Source of the DNA: an uncultured Ruminococcus sp.
GTDB lineage: Bacteria > Bacillota > Clostridia > Oscillospirales > Ruminococcaceae
Length of the DNA stretch: 14,407 bases
Direction of reading: 5' to 3'
NCBI GenBank assembly: GCA_946537565.1
Contig: CAMNFW010000027.1
Location: 1-14,407, forward strand
Part shown: positions 4,506-10,911 of the stretch, piece after piece
Numbering within the stretch: the first letter of the stretch is position 1
Layout of the letters: every line of letters starts with the position of its first letter
The notes under the pieces: generated by a model
Told to the model about the DNA's origin: nothing
Seen by the model: the letters and a program-made list of their open reading frames with translations, nothing else
Databases searched by the model: none
Translations under genes and position numbers: made by a program

Positions 4506-7415
4506 TTACTGTGCTTTGGTGATAAGAATCTGGCGGAAGGCTATGAGGTCGTAAACATCAACAGACTGGTCTTTGTTGAGATCAGCTATGATGAACTGTT
4601 CAGGAGTGAATTTTTCAGCGCCGAGAAGATACTTGTGCAGCAGCAGCAGGTCAGCTACATTTACCAGCTTATCGTTATTGAGGTCGCCGCTGAGATCGTC
4701 TGGAACAGTTGTAGTAGTAGTTTCCTCAGTAGTTGTGGTGACAGCAGTTGCAGTGGTGGTTGTGGTGATGGTTGTGGTGGTGGTGGTAGTTGTGGTGGTA
4801 GTAGTTGTTTCAGTTTCAAGCTGCCAGCGCTGGCATTCGCTGGCTGTAGGCTCCCACTGCTGAACATTAGCTCCGCTGTCTTTTGAAGCGTAGCCTACTT
4901 CAACAAGGCAAGCGTCCTTTGAAGCATGAGTGATTATGCTGTATGAGCCGTCAAGATTTTTAGTGAAACGGAAAAGCTGTGCGCTGTCCTTTGAAGAATA
5001 TGCTGCAATATCAATGTTGCTGCCGTTTTCGCTGCCTTCAGCTTTAAGAGCAAAATTCTCGTCCTGGAGTGAACGTATCCAGTAGTAGTTTCCGGAATTA
5101 AAGGGTTTGAGAGTCCATTTCTGGCAGTCAAAGCCATTTGAACCCCACTGCTGAACGTTGGTATTGTCAGCCATGTTTGCAGAGTCAATATCCATAACCA
5201 TGCCGGAGTTGACATTTTTAAAAGTATAGATAACGCTTGTATCCATAGCAGTTCCGGGATCGGCTGCTGCTTCAAGTATCCAGTCCTGGCAGTTAGCTCC
5301 ATTTACTTCCCACTGCTGGATATTAGCACCGGAAGCAGTGCTTGCATCTGCAACCTCAACACATGAAGCCTCTCCGGATACTCTTGTGCGTATCTTATAG
5401 CTTCCGTCGGAATTCTTGGTGAACATAAACTGCTGATTAGTACCGCTGTTGAAGCTATAAATATCAGCATTTGTGCCGTTGTCAGATTTTCTGCCGGCAA
5501 TATCCAGCACATAGGTGCCGCCGTCGCCTACGCATGAAGCAATGTAGTAGTAGCCGTCACCAGCACTGTAAAGCTTCCATATATCGTGAACAGATGAACC
5601 GTCACTGCCCCACTGCTGGATATTAGCACCGTTTTCAGCAGCTGCACCTTCTACCTGCATATAAAGTCCGGAGTTAACATTTTTAAAGCGGAATGCAGCA
5701 CCCTCACTGAATGATGCAGCTACAGGACCGCTGGGAAGCTCTGTATAGCCTGCGCTTGGGATTCCCTTATTGGCATATCTGAGATACATCCAGTTGCCTT
5801 TGCTGGTCTGACAGCCGCTGTAGTTATTGCAGTAAGTCTTTGCATTGTCAGCAGTGAGCTTTACATAGTTATAGTTGGAAGCTGCTGTCCAGGTGCCGAC
5901 CTTTGCATAGGAAGGATTTGAAGATGTGCCTGCTCCAGCGGTAAGACGGTTAACCTTTCCAGAAGACTTTGAACCGGAATCAAGGAAGTAGCCAAGATTC
6001 TGATCAGTGGAGCTGGGAGCGTTCCAGTCACAGCAGACATTTCCGCTGGTGGAATTATTTTCATAGAAGCAATTTTCAGCAAAGATGCTTGTATTAGCCT
6101 GTACGGTGTAAGCCATTGAGAACTCGCTTACATAGTTATTAAGGCTGTGGAAATAACCCCAGCGCATAAGTCCGGGCGCTCTTGTAAGGGTTTTATAGAA
6201 CTTATTTGAAGCAAGTGTCATTCTTGGATAGCCGTTATACTGTGCATAATTGCTGGCGCTGCTGTCCGGATAACCGAGAATAAGTCCATACTCATGAAGT
6301 CCAAAGGAATTGTCGGAAACTGTGCAGTAATCAGCATAATAGCAGCAGGCAAGGAATTTATCCTTATCACTGACGGAATTATCTGTACCGTAGGGATTGT
6401 AGCCGCTGTGTCCGGTAAAGGTAACATGATCGACCCAAAGATTCTGACCGCCTCTGAAATAGATCATGATATTATCATTTCCATTGGCTTCTGCTGAATG
6501 CTGGATATCAAAATTCTTGATGATAACATTGCTGCCGTTGCCTTTATTTGACTGTTCTGTAGTAAAAGCAACGTTATTCAGCGTGTGAGCATCGAAGCTG
6601 CCGATAATGGTCTTATTTGAAGCGATCTGTATTCTGCCGGGAGCAGTATATTTCTGACCAAGACCGTCATTGGAGAAGCTGTTGATAGAAATATTCTTTT
6701 TTACGATAATAGTGTAGGGAGTCGTAGATTCGGCATATTTTTTCAGTTCATCGAAAGTGGATACTTCAACGATCTCACCAAAGAGACCGCCGATATCTCC
6801 TGCCTTGATATTTCCTGTGTTATCATTTTTACAGTAGCCTGCAAAACCCTGGAGACCGTCACAGTTCAGCAGCCAGAGCTGTGAGTCTGCGCCGGTATAA
6901 TTAGCCAGTGTCATACCTGAGCTGCCCTGTGTGAGAGCAAGAGAAGTGTCAGAGTAGTTTACGATCTTGTAGTAAAGATTATTTCCCAGATGATCTGTTT
7001 TAACAGGAATAACATACCAATGCTGGGACTTTGCGGATTCACTGCCGAATACAACAACACTTGCACCGGCTGTAACATTGTAATTGAGGGGGGTGAGAAG
7101 TCTGCCTGACTGAGCATTTACCAGTTTGAAGAAAGTGCCGTTGGAGTCAGAGCCTACACGATCGAATCTCCATGAAGGAGAAAGGTCATTGCCGAGAGCT
7201 TTGACTGAGAGGGAAGAACCGTCTGTTGTGCCGTTTTCGGTAAGAACTTTAGAATTGTCTTTGACGGCGATGTTGATAAGCTGAGCCGGATAGTCCACTG
7301 ATGCAGCAAAGGAACTGAGAGAGAGACTTCCTGTGCCGAATAGCGGAAGGATCCATGCTGTCAGCAGAAACAGCGACAAGACTGCTGCCAGCCGCATATG
7401 GGTTTGTTTTTTCAT
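4506..7415 (-). CDS. Modular secreted pectate lyase (PL1-like) with ricin-type lectin modules and dockerin
   Basis: The 969-residue product has a signal peptide (cleavage near 38), an N-terminal beta-trefoil-like region (about 41-185), and a parallel beta-helix lyase core (about 210-480). WVDH (327-330) matches the family-1 pectate lyase WiDH motif, and TRAPGLMRWGYFHSLNNY (411-428) matches its RxPxxRxGxxHxxNN catalytic and calcium-site segment. Two ricin-type lectin (CBM13-like) units follow (about 572-716 and 728-866), each with repeated N(I/V)QQW motifs. A Thr-rich linker (867-903) leads to a type I dockerin (about 909-966; ligand series Asp911, Asn913, Asp915 and Asp945, Asn947, Asp949). 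It probably cleaves homogalacturonan by beta-elimination while attached to a cellulosome or the cell surface. The start is ATG 7413-7415, with AAGGAGGT 7 bases upstream; a longer frame to 7682 would read through the promoter and is not real. Confidence 0.93.
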   Translation of the reverse strand: MKKQTHMRLAAVLSLFLLTAWILPLFGTGSLSLSSFAASVDYPAQLINIAVKDNSKVLTENGTTDGSSLSVKALGNDLSPSWRFDRVGSDSNGTFFKLVNAQSGRLLTPLNYNVTAGASVVVFGSESAKSQHWYVIPVKTDHLGNNLYYKIVNYSDTSLALTQGSSGMTLANYTGADSQLWLLNCDGLQGFAGYCKNDNTGNIKAGDIGGLFGEIVEVSTFDELKKYAESTTPYTIIVKKNISINSFSNDGLGQKYTAPGRIQIASNKTIIGSFDAHTLNNVAFTTEQSNKGNGSNVIIKNFDIQHSAEANGNDNIMIYFRGGQNLWVDHVTFTGHSGYNPYGTDNSVSDKDKFLACCYYADYCTVSDNSFGLHEYGLILGYPDSSASNYAQYNGYPRMTLASNKFYKTLTRAPGLMRWGYFHSLNNYVSEFSMAYTVQANTSIFAENCFYENNSTSGNVCCDWNAPSSTDQNLGYFLDSGSKSSGKVNRLTAGAGTSSNPSYAKVGTWTAASNYNYVKLTADNAKTYCNNYSGCQTSKGNWMYLRYANKGIPSAGYTELPSGPVAASFSEGAAFRFKNVNSGLYMQVEGAAAENGANIQQWGSDGSSVHDIWKLYSAGDGYYYIASCVGDGGTYVLDIAGRKSDNGTNADIYSFNSGTNQQFMFTKNSDGSYKIRTRVSGEASCVEVADASTASGANIQQWEVNGANCQDWILEAAADPGTAMDTSVIYTFKNVNSGMVMDIDSANMADNTNVQQWGSNGFDCQKWTLKPFNSGNYYWIRSLQDENFALKAEGSENGSNIDIAAYSSKDSAQLFRFTKNLDGSYSIITHASKDACLVEVGYASKDSGANVQQWEPTASECQRWQLETETTTTTTTTTTTTTITTTTTATAVTTTTEETTTTTVPDDLSGDLNNDKLVNVADLLLLHKYLLGAEKFTPEQFIIADLNKDQSVDVYDLIAFRQILITKAQ

Positions 7416-7466
7416 TGTTAATACCTCCTTAGACTTTGAAAAAAATGAACATATTATTGCATCATT

Positions 7467-7495
7467 ATTATACCACAAAATGTGAATAATGTCAA
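7467..7495 (-). promoter_or_regulatory. Consensus sigma-A promoter of the pectate lyase gene
   Basis: Read on the minus strand, TTGACA (7490-7495) and TATAAT (7467-7472) are both perfect and 17 bp apart. Transcription should begin near 7460, leaving a leader of about 45 bases before the lyase ATG. Imperfect TGTG-AAAT-like repeats lie on and upstream of the -35 box and could bind a regulator. Confidence 0.85.
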
Positions 7496-7541
7496 TGTGT
7501 AAATCAGTGAATATAGAGTACATAATTTTAAACGACAGGTA

Positions 7542-7570
7542 TTGATTTAACTGAACAGATATGATACAAT
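7542..7570 (+). promoter_or_regulatory. Promoter of the two-component system
   Basis: TTGATT (7542-7547) and TACAAT (7565-7570) are 17 bp apart, with a TG one base before the -10 box (extended -10). The promoter diverges from the lyase promoter, with about 46 bp between the two -35 boxes. Confidence 0.7.
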
Positions 7571-7626
7571 AGTATACATAAGTCAGGATTTGAAATGTAT
7601 AAAATAATCTTCTTTGGAGGCGTATA

Positions 7627-8301
7627 ATGCTAAAGGTGTTATTAGTTGAAGATGACGAGCAGCTTTCACGAAATCTATCCAAATTTCTGATAATGGAAGG
7701 CTATAATGTTGTTTGTGCAGGCGGACAGACAGAGGCGCTTAAGGTTTTCGAGGAAAGCAAGTATGACTGTGTGCTGCTGGACGTATCGCTCAGGGACGGA
7801 AACGGTTTTGCAGTTTGTTCAGTAATAAAAGCTCAGTCCGATGTCCCTGTGATATTTCTGACTGCATCAGCAGATGAAGCTTGTACTGTCGCAGGATTTG
7901 AAGTGGGCGGAGATGATTATATCGCAAAGCCTTTCAGACCAAGAGAATTGCTGGCAAGAATGAAAAATGCAATGCGAAAAAATACCAGAAATGTAAAATT
8001 TCTTTCATGCGGAGATGTAACGATCGACCCGGCTAAAGGCATAGTAACTAAAAATGGAACCGAGATTTTTCTTTCTGCTTTGGAGTATCGTCTGCTGCTG
8101 GTTTTTTTCTCTAATAAAGGGCAGCTTCTGTCAAGAGACAGGCTGGCAGAAGAGCTGTGGTCAGTATCCGGAGAGTATGTTTCTGACAATACTATCAATG
8201 TGTACATGAAACGGCTGAGAGAAAAAATAGAAGCCGATCCCCAACACCCGGAAATCATTCTCACAGTAAGAGGAATGGGTTATAAGGCGGTGGAAAAATG
8301 A
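7627..8301 (+). CDS. OmpR/PhoB-family response regulator
   Basis: The 224-residue product has a receiver domain (1-120) with acidic residues Asp9 and Asp10, the phosphorylation site Asp52 in VLLDVSL, Thr79 and Lys101, all standard positions. A winged-helix DNA-binding domain (about 128-222) ends in VRGMGYKAVEK, typical of the OmpR/PhoB family. GGAGG (7616-7620) lies 6 bases before the ATG. Its stop overlaps the kinase start in an ATGA arrangement, so the two are translationally coupled. It diverges from the pectate lyase gene, making that gene and its own operon plausible targets (inference). Length and domain order are normal for the family. Confidence 0.96.
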   Translation: MLKVLLVEDDEQLSRNLSKFLIMEGYNVVCAGGQTEALKVFEESKYDCVLLDVSLRDGNGFAVCSVIKAQSDVPVIFLTASADEACTVAGFEVGGDDYIAKPFRPRELLARMKNAMRKNTRNVKFLSCGDVTIDPAKGIVTKNGTEIFLSALEYRLLLVFFSNKGQLLSRDRLAEELWSVSGEYVSDNTINVYMKRLREKIEADPQHPEIILTVRGMGYKAVEK

Positions 8302-9293
8302 ATAAGAGCAGCAGGCTGAAATATATGCTTCAGGCAGCAGCGGCAGCAGCCGGAGCCGGAGTGAGTTTTGCTTTCAGTCATATTTCTTCATTGATACTTC
8401 TGGCAGTATCGGCAGTTATAATCGCCGCTGAATATATATCTGATATCCGCCGCAATAAAGAACTGCTCAGACTTTGCGATAATATAGACCGTATTCTCCA
8501 CGGTGAAGATAATATTGATTTTAACGATTATCAGGAAGGCGTGACCGGAATTCTAAAAGCTGAAATTCATAAAATGACGGTCAAGCTTCGTGAGCAGAAC
8601 GCTGGACTTAAAAAAGAAAAGATGTATCTCAAAGAATCTCTGGAGGATATATCCCATCAGCTCAGAACTCCCCTGACCTCAATGATACTGATAAATGAGA
8701 TGCTGACTCAGCCAGGACTGAACGAACGTCAGAAAATGGAATGTCTCAGAGAACAGTATACACTGATAGATCAGATGAAATGGCTGATAGAAACTATGCT
8801 CAATTTATCAAGAATAGATGCAGGAGCGGTTACTATGCGAAAAGACACAATAGACTGCGGCGAACTTATAAAACGATCGTTAGAGCCTTTAGCTGTATCC
8901 CTTGACCTTAAGGGTGTGGATACGGAAATCTGCTGTGCCGACAATACCACGATCGAAGGCGATATACACTATCTGTCAGAGGCACTGCTGAATCTGCTAA
9001 AAAACTGTGTCGAACATACTCCGCCGGGCGGCAATATAAAAATATCTGCCGAAAATAATCCCTTGTACACCGGCATAAAGATCACTGATACCGGTGAGGG
9101 TATAAAAAAAGAAGATTCAGCAAGAATCTTCGACAGGTTTTACCGCTCGTCCGAGTTTAATAAAAGCGGATACGGCATCGGATTGTCATTTGCAAAAAAA
9201 GTGATAGTCAGCCATAACGGCAGCATAACTGTATCAAACGCAAACCCCAAAGGCGCTTGCTTTGATATACGCTTTTACAAATCAAGCATATAA
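8298..9293 (+). CDS. Membrane sensor histidine kinase with a very short external loop
   Basis: The 331-residue product has two predicted membrane helices at about 11-27 and 29-46 with almost no extracellular segment, then a cytoplasmic linker, a DHp domain with phospho-acceptor His120 in DISHQLRTPLTS, and a HATPase domain: N box NLLKNCVEH (Asn236), G1 box DTGEGI (264-269), F box FDRFYRSSE (278-286) and G2 box GYGIGL (291-296). All catalytic motifs are intact. It phosphorylates the regulator encoded just upstream, with which it overlaps by 4 bases. The minimal loop resembles intramembrane-sensing kinases such as BceS-like proteins, but no ABC transporter is next to it, so the signal is unknown. 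Ile codons are mainly ATA (about 21 of 33). Confidence 0.95.
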   Translation: MNKSSRLKYMLQAAAAAAGAGVSFAFSHISSLILLAVSAVIIAAEYISDIRRNKELLRLCDNIDRILHGEDNIDFNDYQEGVTGILKAEIHKMTVKLREQNAGLKKEKMYLKESLEDISHQLRTPLTSMILINEMLTQPGLNERQKMECLREQYTLIDQMKWLIETMLNLSRIDAGAVTMRKDTIDCGELIKRSLEPLAVSLDLKGVDTEICCADNTTIEGDIHYLSEALLNLLKNCVEHTPPGGNIKISAENNPLYTGIKITDTGEGIKKEDSARIFDRFYRSSEFNKSGYGIGLSFAKKVIVSHNGSITVSNANPKGACFDIRFYKSSI

Positions 9294-9296
9294 AAT

Positions 9297-9322
9297 AAGC
9301 TCCGGAATTAAAACCGGAGCTT
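9297..9322. terminator. Intrinsic terminator after the two-component system
   Basis: AAGCTCCGG and CCGGAGCTT form a perfect 9-pair stem with an 8-base loop, starting 4 bases after the kinase stop and followed by TTATGTTTTT on the plus strand. On the minus strand ATTTTAT follows, so it may also serve the convergent hydrolase gene. Confidence 0.88.
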
Positions 9323-9346
9323 TATGTTTTTGCATGATTATCTCAA

Positions 9347-10288
9347 TTATGAGAAATAGTTACGGTAACCATCGCCATAGAAGCTGAAATAGCCGTGATT
9401 GAAGGATTCAGGCTCTGTGAAATAAAGGGTAACAGCATCCTTGACTGACTGTGTAACATAGCTGGTGTATGTACCTAAGTATACATAGCTTGAAGAACCG
9501 CTGAACTGATAAGGCTGAGTGAGCACGCCTGTGATAGTGTTTGGATAAAGAGGACTGTTGACTCTGTTCATGATTACTTCAACGACCTTAGCCTTGTCGT
9601 ATTCATCTATCCAGTTGCAGCCTGCTTCGTGTGCTACGGCATTGCACAGGATAATATAATCACTGTCTGAGATTGGAAGAGTGCTTGTAGGTGTTGGAGC
9701 CGGAGCAGCAGGTGCTGTAGTTGTTGTAGTAACTGTTTCAACAGCAACAGTCTCAGTAACAGGAGCTGTCATCGGCTCATAGGTATTGTAATCATCTTCG
9801 CTGACGGGTTCGTTATAGCAGTAGAACTGATCAACGGCAGTGGTCGTAACGTCTACAACATAGACTACTTCTTCTGCTGTGGTTGTCTCGGTGTTTGCGG
9901 CTGCTGTGAAGACGGCAGCAGTAGCATGGTCGCTGTAATCAAAAGTAACTGTATCCGCAGTGGTTGTGGCTGCTGTTGAAGTAGCGGCAGCTGGTGCCGT
10001 ATAATAAGCAATATTAGCAGTTGTGGTGACAGCAGCGGTGGTTGTATAAGCCTTGGTTGTGGTGGTAACGGGGGATTTGCTTGTAGTGGTAACGGCTGTG
10101 GTGCTGATAGAAGTTACTGCAGCTATGTTTGATAATTCTTCGTTTTTAACTTCGCAGATATTTTCAACATCCTTCTTTGGAGTGACAGAACTTACAACTG
10201 GTGATGTTGCATAAACACCAAAAAGTCCGCCGAATAATGTAGTGGTAACGCTTCCAAAGATAATTGCTGCAACTTTAGCTTTTCTCAT
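9347..10288 (-). CDS. Exported SleB-like cell wall hydrolase with a long Thr-rich stalk
   Basis: The 313-residue product begins with a signal peptide or anchor (about 1-29, ending VYATS). A low-complexity Thr/Ala/Val stalk (about 56-205) with scattered Tyr follows. The C-terminal catalytic domain (about 206-313) has the SleB/CwlJ (hydrolase_2) hallmarks: NAVAHEAG with the likely catalytic Glu221, KVVEVIMNRVNS, PNTITGVLTQPYQFS and a GY-rich end. Such enzymes cleave peptidoglycan as lytic transglycosylases or amidases; the best known act in spore germination, but many are vegetative. The stalk suggests the domain is held away from the membrane or works through the cell wall. I chose ATG 10288, with AAGGA 7 bases upstream, over the TTG one codon earlier. 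There is no dockerin. It has its own promoter and is convergent with the kinase gene. Confidence 0.87.
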   Translation of the reverse strand: MRKAKVAAIIFGSVTTTLFGGLFGVYATSPVVSSVTPKKDVENICEVKNEELSNIAAVTSISTTAVTTTSKSPVTTTTKAYTTTAAVTTTANIAYYTAPAAATSTAATTTADTVTFDYSDHATAAVFTAAANTETTTAEEVVYVVDVTTTAVDQFYCYNEPVSEDDYNTYEPMTAPVTETVAVETVTTTTTAPAAPAPTPTSTLPISDSDYIILCNAVAHEAGCNWIDEYDKAKVVEVIMNRVNSPLYPNTITGVLTQPYQFSGSSSYVYLGTYTSYVTQSVKDAVTLYFTEPESFNHGYFSFYGDGYRNYFS

Positions 10289-10328
10289 CAACTCATCCTT
10301 TCCTCGAAAAGCATTTCGTTATTATTTT

Positions 10329-10343
10329 GCCCTGTTTCAGGGC
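10329..10343 (-). other. Stem-loop at the predicted 5' end of the cell wall hydrolase mRNA
   Basis: GCCCTG and CAGGGC form a perfect 6-pair stem around a 3-base loop. The predicted transcription start is at about 10344, so the RNA would begin with this hairpin. Such 5'-terminal stems are known to protect mRNAs from decay; that role here is inference. Confidence 0.6.
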
Positions 10344-10350
10344 TGAGGAT

Positions 10351-10379
10351 ATATTACCATATTTAGCTGAAAATAGCAA
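10351..10379 (-). promoter_or_regulatory. Promoter of the SleB-like hydrolase gene
   Basis: On the minus strand, TTGCTA (10374-10379) and TAATAT (10351-10356) are 17 bp apart, with TGG directly before the -10 box giving an extended -10. The leader to the ATG is about 55 bases. Confidence 0.7.
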
Positions 10380-10808
10380 TAGTTTTGAGAGAACTTCCAT
10401 TTAACCACCAAAAAAACTTGTCGCATTAAGTGATAATTAGTGAAAATGCTACATATTAAATGAATAAAAAATGAATGAAATATTATGAAATATTATATAA
10501 ATTACAATAAATATCAAGTAAAAATTACAGAATTATTACAACAGATACAAAACGATTAATTTACTATCTGTATATTTTATAACCAGCCTAAGCATAAAAC
10601 ACAAAAAATGATTTGTCAGATTGTTAACAGTGTCAGTTTTTCCAGTTCGACAGAATACGAATAGTACAAACTGCAATTATGACAAAAAAATCAAATCGTT
10701 ACAATTTGTATCCTTTAAACCTGTCCAAAGCTCATTTTTCTTCGTCAAAATCAATAAAAGCTGCAAAAGCCTGTTTTTCGGGAAAAGTAAAAAATTAGCC
10801 TCAAACTA
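10380..10808. other. AT-rich intergenic region upstream of the TIR/TPR gene
   Basis: No gene is supported. A forward 94-codon frame at 10621-10905 begins with TTG without a ribosome binding site and overlaps the promoter of the next gene, so I reject it. The stretch contains a short duplicated TGAAATATTA (around 10477-10500) and A/T runs, and otherwise nothing I recognise. Confidence 0.6.
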
Positions 10809-10837
10809 TTGCAAAAAATATGAAAATGTGCTAAAAT
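10809..10837 (+). promoter_or_regulatory. Promoter of the TIR/TPR operon
   Basis: TTGCAA (10809-10814) and TAAAAT (10832-10837) are 17 bp apart, and TG one base before the -10 box makes an extended -10. The predicted leader is about 68 bases and includes GGCTG...CAGCC, which could form a weak stem. Confidence 0.65.
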
Positions 10838-10911
10838 ATAAAGGGTGTACTGCGGCTGAAAATAAAATGTTTTTTGCCTTGCAGCCAATTGATGCTATGA
10901 GGTAAACTCTT

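Noticed and set aside
4573..4886. Val- and Ser/Gly-rich forward frames over the lyase linker and dockerin
   Set aside because: They are the complement of Thr codons in the lyase linker and have no independent start signals.
7416..7682. N-terminal extension of the pectate lyase by 89 codons
   Set aside because: It would translate through the lyase promoter and the start of the response regulator; the ATG at 7415 has an ideal ribosome binding site and begins a signal peptide.
10621..10905. 94-codon forward frame upstream of the TIR/TPR gene
   Set aside because: TTG start, no ribosome binding site, Lys/Phe-rich composition typical of AT-rich intergenic DNA, and it overlaps a promoter and ribosome binding site.
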